Shown: one piece after another, positions 17,487 through 25,702 of the stretch
Numbering within the stretch: the first letter of the stretch is position 1
Layout of the letters: the number at the start of each line of letters is the position of its first letter
DNA from: Ornithinimicrobium flavum
GTDB taxonomy: Bacteria > Actinomycetota > Actinomycetes > Actinomycetales > Dermatophilaceae
Assembly: GCF_004526345.1 (NCBI RefSeq)
Contig: NZ_CP038213.1
Coordinates: 2,046,001-2,110,000, forward strand
Direction of reading: 5' to 3'
Length of the DNA: 64,000 nucleotides
Made by a program: the position numbers and the translations under genes
Notes under the pieces: model-generated
What the model saw: only the letters and a program-made list of their open reading frames with translations
Told to the model about the DNA's origin: nothing
The model's database searches: none

Positions 17487-18451
17487 CGGTCCACCACGGC
17501 GGGGTTGTTCTCCTGCGGCAGCGTGATCCGCTGCACCGAGTGCTCGATGTCCTCGCGGGTCGGCTCCAACCACGGCGGCAGCTTGAGGGAACGTCCGAGC
17601 TCCAGCAGAGGCTCGTCGACGTCGAAGCCGGGGGCGTCGGTGGCGATCTCGAAGAGCACGCCGCCGGGCTCGCGGAAGTAGATGGAGGTGAAGTACTGGC
17701 GGTCCAGGATCGCGGTCACGGTGTGGCCACGCTCCACCAGCTCACGCCGCCACTGCTCCTGGGTCGCCTGGTCGGGGACGCGGAAAGCGATGTGGTGCAC
17801 GGTGCCGCCGGCGGTCAGGCCCCGCTGCGCGCGTGGGTCCGCGACCACGTCGATGATCCGTCCCGGGCCTCCCTCACCCGCCGCCACCCGGGTGCGTCCA
17901 CCGCTCTGCGACACCGGCGTCATACCGAGGTCCTCGATGAGCACCCGCAGCGTGCTCTCGGCGTCGGCGACGGTGAGCACCGAGGAGTGCTGCCCCCGGA
18001 CGGCGTGCTCGGCCGGGACCGAGGCGGAGTCCCAGGGGTCACGTGGGTCCTCGGTGGAGGAGGCGACCAGCTCGAGCACGAGACCGTCGGGGTCACGCAC
18101 CACCAGTCGGTCCTCGCCGTCCGCGGAGGTGATGCTCGGCTCGACCCCGAGGGCACCGAAGTGGTCCTTCCACCACCCCAGGCTGTCCTGCGGCACCGAG
18201 AACGCCGTCGAGGTGGACTGGCCGGCACCCACCCGCCCCGCCGGGACGCCCCTCCAGGGGAAGAAAGTCATCAGCGTGCCCGGTCGCCCGGCCTCGTCGC
18301 CGTAGTAGAGGTGGTATGTCGAGGGGTCGTCGAAGTTGACGGTCCGCTTGACCAGCCGGAGGCCGAGGCCCTGGATGTAGAAGTCGATGTTGCGCTGCGG
18401 GTCTCCGGCGATCGCGGTGACGTGGTGCAGGCCGCTGGTGCGTGCGGTCAT
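17483..18451 (-). CDS. MhqO-like ring-cleaving dioxygenase (VOC fold)
   Basis: A 322-residue protein with two vicinal-oxygen-chelate domains. Metal-site elements are visible: LHHVTAIAGDPQRNIDFY (His10), GTVHHIAFRV in the second domain and GGVLFEIATDAPGF with the metal Glu. The family includes MhqO/MhqE/MhqA of Bacillus, which act on hydroquinones. ATG 18451 has an AAGGAGG Shine-Dalgarno at about 18456-18462. It overlaps the esterase gene downstream and is divergent from a MarR gene. Confidence 0.9.
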   Translation of the reverse strand: MTARTSGLHHVTAIAGDPQRNIDFYIQGLGLRLVKRTVNFDDPSTYHLYYGDEAGRPGTLMTFFPWRGVPAGRVGAGQSTSTAFSVPQDSLGWWKDHFGALGVEPSITSADGEDRLVVRDPDGLVLELVASSTEDPRDPWDSASVPAEHAVRGQHSSVLTVADAESTLRVLIEDLGMTPVSQSGGRTRVAAGEGGPGRIIDVVADPRAQRGLTAGGTVHHIAFRVPDQATQEQWRRELVERGHTVTAILDRQYFTSIYFREPGGVLFEIATDAPGFDVDEPLLELGRSLKLPPWLEPTREDIEHSVQRITLPQENNPAVVDR

Positions 18452-18528
18452 GCCGCCTCCTTCGGGTATGCGGTCCGGCGACCTTCGCCGGGCTGGCTGA
18501 CGGGTTAACGGGCGGGCTCCTGATATTA

Positions 18529-18556
18529 TTTCCTCGGAAACCGTTTCTCGGCGAAA
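18529..18556. promoter_or_regulatory. Candidate MarR operator, two adjacent dyads
   Basis: Between the divergent dioxygenase and MarR genes lie TTTCCTCGGAAA (18529-18540), an inverted repeat with five-base arms, and TTTCTCGGCGAAA (18544-18556), a second dyad. The AT-rich TATTAT at 18524-18529 is the only obvious -10-like segment in this spacer. The site suits autorepression and control of the dioxygenase-esterase unit. This is inference from position and symmetry. Confidence 0.5.
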
Positions 18557-18584
18557 GACCGGGCGGTGCGAGGGAGGAGGCGTC

Positions 18585-19040
18585 GTGGCGCGGGACATCA
18601 GCACCGACCCGGTGTCGTTGTGGGGTCACGTCATCGAGGGCTTTCAGCGGACCAACCGGCACCTGCACCGCACCGTTGAGCAGGAGTTCTCCCTCGCCGC
18701 CGCCGAGACCGAGGCTCTGCTGCGGCTGGGCCGGAGCGCGGAGGGCCGGTTGCCCATGACCGAGCTCGCCGGGCAGGTGGCCTTCAGCACGGGCGGGGTC
18801 AGCAAGGTCGCCGACCGGCTGGCGCGCCGGTCCCTCGCCCTGCGCGTTCCTTCCCGGACCGACCGGCGTGTCATCTACCTGGCCCTGACGCCGGAGGGCG
18901 CCGCGGTGGCGGCAGCCCTGCAGGAGCGGGTCGCCGACATCGTCCAGCGCACCGTCGTCGACGTGCTGGGCCCTGGGGAGGCCGTGCGGGTGGCCCGGGC
19001 CATGGCCGCTCTGGCCGATGCTGACGACGTGAGGACCTGA
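18585..19040 (+). CDS. MarR family transcriptional regulator
   Basis: A 151-residue winged-helix regulator. The helix-turn-helix is in MTELAGQVAFSTGGVSKVADRLARR (residues ~58-82, written here in two parts: MTELAGQVAFSTG and GVSKVADRLARR), followed by the wing RVPSRTDRRVIYLALTPEG. It is divergent from the MhqO/MhqD-like genes and is the likely repressor acting on the dyads at 18529-18556. The ligand, perhaps a quinone or electrophile, is inferred only from context. Confidence 0.88.
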   Translation: MARDISTDPVSLWGHVIEGFQRTNRHLHRTVEQEFSLAAAETEALLRLGRSAEGRLPMTELAGQVAFSTGGVSKVADRLARRSLALRVPSRTDRRVIYLALTPEGAAVAAALQERVADIVQRTVVDVLGPGEAVRVARAMAALADADDVRT

Positions 19041-19969
19041 GAGCGGCAGGTCGCCCCTCCACGCGGTTGGAGTCGAGCACGATGAGACGCACGGGTCCGA
19101 CCTGCGGCTCTGGACCTTATCGGGCGTCGCCGTCCTGGTAGGTCAGGTCACCCAGCAGGAACAGCGCGCCGTAGGGGTCCCTGGGGGCTGGTGCGTCATC
19201 TGCCCGGCGCTCAAGGCAACGGGATCATCCCCCGCCGACGCGCGGGGGCCGGCGCCCGCGGACGTCGCGACAGCCGTATCCCCGGAAGGAGGCCCACCCT
19301 GGAGCAAGGGTGGGCCAGAGATCGCACCCAGGAGCGCGACCAGGCCCGCCAGCACCGCTACCGCCACGGTCGGCGCCCGAGCCAGCACTGCCAGAGTTGG
19401 GCCCCGCGTCAGCCACCAGGGTGACACGCGCACCTGATGGGACTGCTGGGCCTGCGCCGCCACGACGCCTGGTCGTGACGGCGGTGCCGGCCGTACGGTG
19501 GGGTCTGGTCGCCGCTGCGGCAAGCCGGCTGCGTCGGAACGTCATGCCGCGATCGATGTGGCGGCGGCCCGCCGGGCCCCACGACCCTCAACGTCTCTCA
19601 ACTTACCCGTTGAGGTGCGTGACAGACCGGATCCGCCGAATTGAGGGCGGTCGGCATGCTGCATACCCATACGAAGACTCGCATCGACATACGGAGGTAT
19701 CTGGGCGCGCTCCTGGAGGTCGGGTCTGCGTGCACCGATCAGGGGAGGCATCGAGAACCCGTGTTGCATAAGAGGTGCCTGCTCGGGATTCTTCACCGGG
19801 CGGGTGTTACGGGACGATCGACCGCGAGTGCGCACGTCGAGTTGCCTCGTTCCCGTATGAGGTTCGACTTATGGTGCACCGAGGGATCCGACGACGTCAG
19901 TTGGGTTGAGACAGACATGGCCCGACGTGGTCTTTGCAGTCGATACCTTGTTGGCGTCGGCGCAGGTCA
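19041..19969. other. Gene-poor left border of the accessory block
   Basis: No gene is convincingly supported across about 930 bases. A minus-strand frame at 19143-19523 (126 codons) has one hydrophobic segment (AVAVLAGLVALLGAISG) but no RBS or family match. An inverted repeat CCTCAACG/CGTTGAGG lies at 19586-19593 and 19608-19615. Bases 19144-19161 match 17 of 18 positions of the leader just before the IS1380 transposase at 38544-38561. I read the stretch as decayed mobile DNA joining the core to the island. Confidence 0.4.
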
Positions 19970-21390
19970 AGTCCAGTGGAGTGGTGTACGACGGTGATCC
20001 CTCGATGGGGTTGATCAGGTCGTCAGTGCGGGAACGGTAGCAGTGATCTCCTCGGGGTCGGTGGTGGTGGGGATCAGGGCGTGTCGGCACCGAGTGAGGG
20101 CGTCCAGTCCGATGTAGCGCCGTTGCTCGGCCCAGGCGTCGTGCTGCTCGGCCAGGACGGCTCCGACGAGGCGGGTGACGGCCTCGCGGTGGGGGAAGAT
20201 GCCGACGACGTCGGTGCGCCTGCGGATCTCGCGGTTGAGCCGTTCCTGGGGGTTGTTGGACCAGATCTGGCGCCAGACCTCCTTGGGGAAGGTGGTGAAG
20301 GCCAGGATGTCGGCCCGGGCGCTCTCGAGGTGTTCGGCGACGGCGGGCAGCTTGTCGGTGAGCGTGTCGATGACCCTGTCGAACTGGGCGTGCACGGCCT
20401 CGGCGTCGGGTTGGTCGTACACCGAGTGCAGCAGCGTCTTGACCCACGGCCATGAGGACTTGGGGGTCGCGGACATGAGGTTGGCGGCGTAGTGGGTGCG
20501 GCACCGCTGCCAGGACGTGCCGGGCAGGGTGGCACCGATGGCCTCCACGAGGCCGGCGTGGGCGTCGGAGGTGACCAGCCCGACCGGCCCGGCACTGGTG
20601 AGGCCGCGCGCGACCAGGTCGCGGAAGAACGCCAGCCAGGACGCGGTCGTCTCGCCGGTGGCGACCTGTAGGCCCAGGATTTCCCGGTAGCCCTCGGCGT
20701 TGACGCCGGTCGCGACCAGGGCGGACACCTTGACCACGCGCCCGCCCTCACGCACCTTGAGCACCAGGGCGTCGACGGCCACGAAGGTGTAGGGCCCTTC
20801 GTCCAGGGGGCGGGTGCGGAAGGACTCCACCTGCTCGTCCAGCTCGGTCGCCATCACCGAGACCTGGGACTTGGACAGGCCGGTGATGCCCAGCGCCGTC
20901 ACCAGCTTGTCCATGCGCCGGGTGGAGACCCCGAGCAGGTAGCAGGTCGCCACCACCGTGGTCAGCGCGGCCTCGGCCCGCTTACGCCGCTCCAGCAGCC
21001 ACTCGGGGAAGAACGTCCCCTCGCGCAGCTTGGGGATCGCCACGTCCAGGGTGCCGACGCGAGTGTCCAGGTCCCGGTGCCGGTACCCGTTGCGCCGGTT
21101 GGTCCGCTCGGTGCTGCGGGTGCCGTAGTCCGCGCCGCACACGGCATCGGCCTGCGCGGACAGCAGGCTGTTGATAAAGGTTTGCAGCAGGTGACGCATC
21201 AGGTCCGGGCTCGCCTGCGCGAGCTCCTCGTGCAGGAACTGCTCAGGGTCGATAATGGGGGAAGCGGTCATCGGTGGTGCTCCTCTTCGAGAGTACTTTG
21301 GAAGGTTCACTCGAAGGATCACACCGGTGGCCGCGCCTACCTGTGCAGGACACGCTCACCGGGTGCCGTCGTACACCACTCTGGTGGACT
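19970..21390 (-). mobile_element. IS256 family insertion sequence
   Basis: The ends form a 25-bp inverted repeat at 19970-19994 and 21366-21390. Sixteen inner bases (GAGTGGTGTACGACGG) are identical in both arms, and the outer AGTCCA also matches, with three mismatches between. The enclosed gene is an IS256-type transposase. No 8-9 bp target duplication is visible at the junctions, so the element may have recombined or its neighbours may have been rearranged since insertion. Confidence 0.9.
20015..21271 (-). CDS. IS256 family transposase
   Basis: A 418-residue DDE transposase of the MULE/IS256 type. The catalytic triad is visible as Asp167 (VAVDAL), Asp236 (TSDAH) and Glu343 (NNPQERLNREIRRR), with the RCRTHYAANL segment between. 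ATG 21271 (MTASPIIDPEQF) is preferred to the longer 435-residue reading. The frame is intact, so the element may be active. Confidence 0.95.
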   Translation of the reverse strand: MTASPIIDPEQFLHEELAQASPDLMRHLLQTFINSLLSAQADAVCGADYGTRSTERTNRRNGYRHRDLDTRVGTLDVAIPKLREGTFFPEWLLERRKRAEAALTTVVATCYLLGVSTRRMDKLVTALGITGLSKSQVSVMATELDEQVESFRTRPLDEGPYTFVAVDALVLKVREGGRVVKVSALVATGVNAEGYREILGLQVATGETTASWLAFFRDLVARGLTSAGPVGLVTSDAHAGLVEAIGATLPGTSWQRCRTHYAANLMSATPKSSWPWVKTLLHSVYDQPDAEAVHAQFDRVIDTLTDKLPAVAEHLESARADILAFTTFPKEVWRQIWSNNPQERLNREIRRRTDVVGIFPHREAVTRLVGAVLAEQHDAWAEQRRYIGLDALTRCRHALIPTTTDPEEITATVPALTT

Positions 21391-21460
21391 CCACTCCGAT
21401 CTCGCGCTCGTAGACCGTTCCCCATATGGGCTGCCGGAGGCAGGCCGTCCGGGATGAGCG

Positions 21461-22810
21461 CTACAGGTCCAAGGCATCCAGGGCGGCGAGGTAGCCCTCG
21501 GTGTAGGTCGGAAACTGCGCCACCTGGTCGAGCAGGGTGTCGAGGGGAATGCCAGCGCGGATGGCTAGGGAGGCCTGGTGGATCCACTCACCGGCCTGGG
21601 GCGCCACGGCCCAGGCTCCGACGAGGACGCGGCGGTCGACGTCGGCCAGTAGGCCCAGGTGACCCCGGGGGTCCTGCTCGAAGGTCCACGGCCTGGCGAT
21701 CGACGCGGCCAGGTCGACCTCGGCGGCCGCGGTGCGCAGCCCTTGGGCATCGGCTTGGGCCTGGGTCAGACCCGCCGCGGCGATCTCGGGGTCGGCGAAG
21801 ACCACCCGCGGGATGCCGTCGTAGCGGGCGGGACGGGCCCGCCCGAGGATGGCATCGGCGACGATGCGGCCCTGGTACTTGGCCACATGGGTGAAGGGCA
21901 GAACACCGGTGACGTCGCCCACAGCCCAGATCCCGTCTGCGGCTCGGCAGTGCTCGTCGATGAGGACCTCACCGTGCTCGCCCAAGCTCACTCCGACCTC
22001 TTCCAGGCCGAGACCGTCGCTGCGCGGGGCGCGGCCGGTGGCCATGATCACCACGTCGCCGCGTACGGAGGTCCCGTCGTCGAGCTCGACGACCTGATCG
22101 GGGCCCTCACGCCGCGCCCGCGCCGGGGTGGTGCCGGCGCGGACCTGGACGCCGGCTCCTTCCAGCGCGGTCCGCGCCAGGTCCGCCACCCGGGGATCCT
22201 CCCGGCTGAGCAGCCGCTCGCTGCGCTGGACCAGCGTGACGGCCGTGCCGAAGCGCGTCAGGAACAACGCTGTCTCCACGCCCACGGCGCTGCCGCCGAT
22301 GACCACCGCTCGGGCCGGGAGGTCGGTAGCGGTGTAGGTCTCGCGGTTGGTCCACACCGTGACCTCGTCCAGGCCCTCGATGGGCGGGATCACGGCCGTA
22401 GAACCGGTGGCGATGACGACGTGGTCGCCGCCCAGCAGGCGCCCGTCGACGTCGACCACGCCGGGCACACTCAGGCGGGCCACGCCCTTGACCACCAGGG
22501 CGCCTTGGTCGGCGTAGCTGTCGACCTGGGCTGAGTCGTCCAGGTGGCGGGCCATGTAGTCGCGGTAGTCCCGCGCGGCTGGCCAGTCCATCTGGGCGCC
22601 GCCGACCCCGGCGGCCCGGTCCACCTGCCCACCTGCCTCAGGTGGGCGCAGCACAGTCTTGGACGGGATGCAGGCCCAGTAGGCGCATTCCCCCCCGATC
22701 AGCTCGCGTTCGACGACGGCGACGGACTTGCCTGCGCTCAGCAGCCTGCTGGCGGCGACCTCCCCGCCAGGGCCCATGCCGATCACGATGACGTCGAAGT
22801 GCTCCCTCAT
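21461..22810 (-). CDS. Class I pyridine nucleotide-disulfide oxidoreductase (CAYWAC)
   Basis: A 449-residue FAD/NAD(P)-dependent flavoprotein of the mercuric reductase/lipoamide dehydrogenase superfamily. It has the FAD motif IGMGPGGEVAA at the N-terminus, redox cysteines Cys42 and Cys47 in GGECAYWACIPSKT, a second dinucleotide motif VIGGSAVGVETA and an FAD-binding WAVGDVTGVLPFTHVAKYQG. The C-terminal CC pair of MerA is absent, so it is unlikely to be a mercuric reductase itself. It ends the operon-like row that begins with merA. Its substrate is unknown; a role in thiol or metal stress is inferred. Confidence 0.85.
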   Translation of the reverse strand: MREHFDVIVIGMGPGGEVAASRLLSAGKSVAVVERELIGGECAYWACIPSKTVLRPPEAGGQVDRAAGVGGAQMDWPAARDYRDYMARHLDDSAQVDSYADQGALVVKGVARLSVPGVVDVDGRLLGGDHVVIATGSTAVIPPIEGLDEVTVWTNRETYTATDLPARAVVIGGSAVGVETALFLTRFGTAVTLVQRSERLLSREDPRVADLARTALEGAGVQVRAGTTPARARREGPDQVVELDDGTSVRGDVVIMATGRAPRSDGLGLEEVGVSLGEHGEVLIDEHCRAADGIWAVGDVTGVLPFTHVAKYQGRIVADAILGRARPARYDGIPRVVFADPEIAAAGLTQAQADAQGLRTAAAEVDLAASIARPWTFEQDPRGHLGLLADVDRRVLVGAWAVAPQAGEWIHQASLAIRAGIPLDTLLDQVAQFPTYTEGYLAALDALDL

Positions 22811-22886
22811 TGGTGCTCCTGCTCCGCGGTCGTGGTCGGTGGTCGGTGGTCGTGCCGTCTGTGCGGTTGTGATCGGTCAGCGCGCG

Positions 22887-23393
22887 TCACCGCCTGGTCC
22901 GGGTCAGCACCCAGCCGATCTCGAAGACGGCCGCCACGGCGAGGCCAAACACCAGGTGCGCGGCCACCCCGCGGGCGTGGGTGACCAGCGGGTAGTCCAG
23001 GTTGGGAGCCGAGAACCCGAACGCCGGGGTCATCAGTTCATCGGCGACCACGCTCATCGCTGCTCCGGTAACCAGCCCGGCGGCCACCGGACCGATGCTC
23101 GTGCGTCGGCGCAGCAGCGGGTACAGCGGTGCCCACTGGACAGCCAGGCCGTAGTGCAAGACCAGGCTGAGGCGGTCCAGCTGCTTCTCGCTCAGCTCGA
23201 GGCCGGCCAGCGTGGACAGCTTCTGCGCGGCGATCCGGTAGGGCGGGCCCGGACGCACCGCGTCCTCTCGGGCGCGGGCAGCAGCGGGCTCCAGGTCGTA
23301 GAGCTTCATGCTCACTGGTTCCATGGCCTTGGTCCCCAGGTAGCCGCCAACAGCGGACAGGCCGGCGTCGACCAGGGTCCGGGTCAGCTTCAT
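22887..23393 (-). CDS. Hypothetical membrane protein in mer locus (DUF1440-like)
   Basis: A 168-residue protein with predicted hydrophobic helices around residues 85-110 and 140-160 (GPVAAGLVTGAAMSVVADELM, then VAAHLVFGLAVAAVFEIGWVL) and an N-terminal segment LSAVGGYLGTKAME. The arrangement resembles YagU/DUF1440 inner-membrane proteins, a tentative match from memory. It overlaps the upstream 46-codon gene by ATGA and sits between merA and the second reductase. It lacks the paired cysteines of MerT/MerC transporters. Confidence 0.65.
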   Translation of the reverse strand: MKLTRTLVDAGLSAVGGYLGTKAMEPVSMKLYDLEPAAARAREDAVRPGPPYRIAAQKLSTLAGLELSEKQLDRLSLVLHYGLAVQWAPLYPLLRRRTSIGPVAAGLVTGAAMSVVADELMTPAFGFSAPNLDYPLVTHARGVAAHLVFGLAVAAVFEIGWVLTRTRR

Positions 23394-23530
23394 GGCAGAT
23401 TCCTTCCAGCCGGATCGGTCCGGCTCATCGAGTCAATGCAGCCCAGGCCGATGCGCTGGCGCCGGCGGAGTAGTCGCAGGGATGCCAGTGCTCCGGTCAC
23501 CGCCAGGGCTATCGCGGCGATGGTGAGCAT
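23390..23530 (-). CDS. 46-residue single-span membrane protein
   Basis: A short gene. ATG 23530 opens a 46-residue protein (MLTIAAIALAVTGALASLRLL, then RRRQRIGLGCIDSMSRTDPAG) with one N-terminal hydrophobic helix followed by a basic stretch and one Cys. Its stop overlaps the next gene's ATG in an ATGA quartet at 23390-23393, strong evidence for translation. Third codon positions are GC-rich like real genes here. It lies 78 bases after merA. No family is recognised; a partner of the adjacent membrane protein is an inference. Confidence 0.55.
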   Translation of the reverse strand: MLTIAAIALAVTGALASLRLLRRRQRIGLGCIDSMSRTDPAGRNLP

Positions 23531-23608
23531 CGCGGTGGTGTCGGTGAGAGCCGGCCTCCCCGGCGCTCTGGCCGGGCCTGGGGTTGGGGTCGCTGGATGC
23601 GAGGGGTC

Positions 23609-25012
23609 TCAGGCACAGCAGGACGTCGGCATCTGGTTGCGGAAGAGGCCGGCGACGATGCGCAGGCTCTCGGCCATGGTCAGGTACGGCGCCCAGGTGT
23701 CGGCCAGGTCGTCAACGGTCATGCCGGCCTTGATGGCGTAGGTGGCCGCCAGCATGATCTCCCCGGCGCCGTCGGCCAGTGCGTGCACGCCCAGGACCTT
23801 GCCGGTGGTGGCGTCGGCGACGAGCTTCACCGCGCCCCTGGTGTCGTGCTGGACCAGCGCCCGGGGGACGTCGGACAGATCCAGGACCCGGCAGTCGCAC
23901 TCGTGACCGCGGGCGAGGGCCTCTTCCTCGGTCAGTCCCGCCGAGGCCAGCTGGGGGCGGGTGAACACGACGGCAGGCAAACCGGTGTAGTCCACCCGTG
24001 CTGCCGGGGCGCTGCCGCCGTCGGCCAGGGCGTTGAGCGCGGCGGCCCGACCGCCGGCGGCGGCGACGTAGACGTACTGGGCAGCCCCCGAGACGTCACC
24101 GGCGGCGTAGACGCGCGGGTTGGTGGTGCGCTGGGTCTCGTCGACCACGACGAAGCCCCGCTCGCCCACGTCCACCCCGGCAGCGGCCAGGTCCAGCCCG
24201 TCGGTGCGCGCGACGCGCCCGGTGGCCAGCAACAGCCGTGCTCCGCGCACCTGCGCGCCGGAGGCGGTGCTCACCACGACTCCCTGTGCTGAAGGGCCGG
24301 CGTCGGTGGCCACCGCGGTGGCATGCTCCTCGACCACGGTGATGCCGTCGTCGGCGAAGACGCCGCGCAGCCCCTGGGTGAGCTCCGGCTCGGCGTGAGG
24401 CGCCAGACGCCCGACCACCGACACCCGGGCGCCGAGGTGGGCGAACAGCTGGGCCTGCTCCATCCCGACGTAGCCACCACCGACGACGACCAGGGACTCG
24501 GGCAGCTCGGTCAGCTCCATCGCCGTGGTCGAGGTCAGCCAGTCCACGGAGTCCAGGCCCGCCACGTCCGGGACGGCGGGTTCGGAGCCGGTGGCCACCA
24601 GGTAGGCCCGGGCCCGCACCACCTCGCCGTCGACGGCCAGGGTGTCCTCGTCCACGAAGGTGGCCTGGCCCGGGCGGACCTCGAAGCCGTAGGCGGCGGC
24701 CACGTCGGCGTACTTCGCCTCGCGCAGGCGCTCGATCAGGGCGTCCTTCTGGGCCACCAGGGTGCCCAGATCCACCGGCCCGGCGGAGGTTGGAGCGCCT
24801 CCGAAGGGGTTGGTCAGCGCGGCGTGCCGCGCTCCGGCGGCCGCCAGGAGCGTCTTGGACGGCACACAGCCGATGTTCACGCACGTGCCGCCGAGGACGC
24901 CGCGCTCGATCAGCACCACGCTCTTGCCGGCCTGGCTGGCCGCGATAGCCGCGGACATGGCCGCACCCCCGGAGCCGATCACGGCCAGATCGACGTCGTA
25001 GTCCTCACCCAT
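23609..25012 (-). CDS. merA: Mercury(II) reductase MerA
   Basis: A 467-residue flavoprotein that reduces Hg2+ to volatile Hg0 with NADPH. It shows the FAD motif VIGSGGAAMSAAIAA, redox cysteines Cys44 and Cys49 in GGTCVNIGCVPSKT, the NADPH motif VVGGGYVGMEQAQ, YAAGDVSGAAQYVYVAAAGG and the diagnostic C-terminal cysteine pair in PTSCCA (residues 465-466). The N-terminal heavy-metal-associated domain found in many MerA proteins is missing, as is common in actinobacteria. ATG 25012 lies after the mer promoter; the longer 493-residue reading would run through the operator. Confidence 0.95.
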   Translation of the reverse strand: MGEDYDVDLAVIGSGGAAMSAAIAASQAGKSVVLIERGVLGGTCVNIGCVPSKTLLAAAGARHAALTNPFGGAPTSAGPVDLGTLVAQKDALIERLREAKYADVAAAYGFEVRPGQATFVDEDTLAVDGEVVRARAYLVATGSEPAVPDVAGLDSVDWLTSTTAMELTELPESLVVVGGGYVGMEQAQLFAHLGARVSVVGRLAPHAEPELTQGLRGVFADDGITVVEEHATAVATDAGPSAQGVVVSTASGAQVRGARLLLATGRVARTDGLDLAAAGVDVGERGFVVVDETQRTTNPRVYAAGDVSGAAQYVYVAAAGGRAAALNALADGGSAPAARVDYTGLPAVVFTRPQLASAGLTEEEALARGHECDCRVLDLSDVPRALVQHDTRGAVKLVADATTGKVLGVHALADGAGEIMLAATYAIKAGMTVDDLADTWAPYLTMAESLRIVAGLFRNQMPTSCCA

Positions 25013-25049
25013 CTCACACCATCCTTCGCGTTGCACGTCTCCAGAGGCC

Positions 25050-25081
25050 ACAATGGACCTTCCAGTACAGGGGAAGGTCAA
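25050..25081 (-). promoter_or_regulatory. MerR-type promoter-operator for merA
   Basis: On the minus strand TTGACC (25081-25076) is followed by a 20-base spacer and CATTGT (25055-25050). The over-long spacer holds a perfect dyad GACCTTCC-8 nt-GGAAGGTC at 25056-25079. Over-long 19-20 bp spacers with a dyad inside them are the hallmark of promoters activated by MerR-family proteins through DNA distortion. It faces merA; the merR gene runs the other way from the same region. Confidence 0.85.
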
Positions 25082-25116
25082 GGTGAACATCGAAAAGGAT
25101 CGAGCAAGGGGTCACT

Positions 25117-25506
25117 GTGCGGATCGGTGAGTTGGCCGAGGCCAGCGGCACCACGACCAAGACGCTGCGGTTCTACGAAGAAGCAGGGCTCCTGCCCGCA
25201 CCCGAGCGCACCCCCAGCGGGTACCGGGACTACGCCCCGCAGACTCTGGCGCGCCTGGACTTCATCCGCCGCAGCCGCACCGCTGGGCTCACTCTGGCCC
25301 AGATCCGCGAGGTCCTCGACATCCGCGACACCGGCGTCGCGCCCTGCCAGCACGTGCAAGACCTGCTCGAGGCCCGCCTGGGCGACCTGGACCGCCAGAT
25401 CGCCGACCTACAGGCGCTACGGCACACCGTCGCCCGCCTCCGCGACGATGCCGCCACGGTCGACCCCACCAACTGCGACGCCACGACCGTCTGCCGCTAC
25501 CTGTGA
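25117..25506 (+). CDS. merR: MerR family metal-responsive regulator
   Basis: A 129-residue regulator with an N-terminal winged helix (MRIGELAEASGTTTKTLRFY, GYRDYAPQTLARLDFIRR) and a dimerisation helix. Metal-site cysteines are Cys77 (PCQHV), Cys120 (TNCDA) and Cys126 (VCRYL), a spacing seen in mercury and related heavy-metal sensors. The start is GTG 25117. It is divergent from merA across a textbook MerR operator, so Hg2+ sensing is likely, but the last two cysteines differ from canonical MerR, so another thiophilic metal is possible. Confidence 0.88.
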   Translation: MRIGELAEASGTTTKTLRFYEEAGLLPAPERTPSGYRDYAPQTLARLDFIRRSRTAGLTLAQIREVLDIRDTGVAPCQHVQDLLEARLGDLDRQIADLQALRHTVARLRDDAATVDPTNCDATTVCRYL

Positions 25507-25609
25507 TCCGCACGGGCCCGGCACCCCTGCGGCAGTGCCCACGCTTGGCGCCGAAGAGTGGCCCGGTGACCTATGGGGCAGAGGACCAACGACAGAGTCC
25601 CCGGTCCAC

Positions 25610-25623
25610 TGCATAAATATGCA
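25610..25623. promoter_or_regulatory. 14-bp palindrome upstream of Lnu-like gene
   Basis: TGCATAAATATGCA has arms TGCATA/TATGCA, lies 80 bases before the nucleotidyltransferase start and is far more AT-rich than its surroundings. It may be an operator and also holds a TAAATA -10-like hexamer. Confidence 0.4.
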
Positions 25624-25702
25624 AGCTCGAGCGCCGCTGCAACGCACGCAACTGCCGCCGGTCGCAAGGTCCCGCTGGACCCACACGGGAGAGACTTCAC
25701 CC

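Noticed and set aside
19143..19523. Possible 126-residue minus-strand protein with one hydrophobic helix
   Set aside because: No RBS, no recognised family, and low-complexity Pro/Arg ends; left as part of the gene-poor border.
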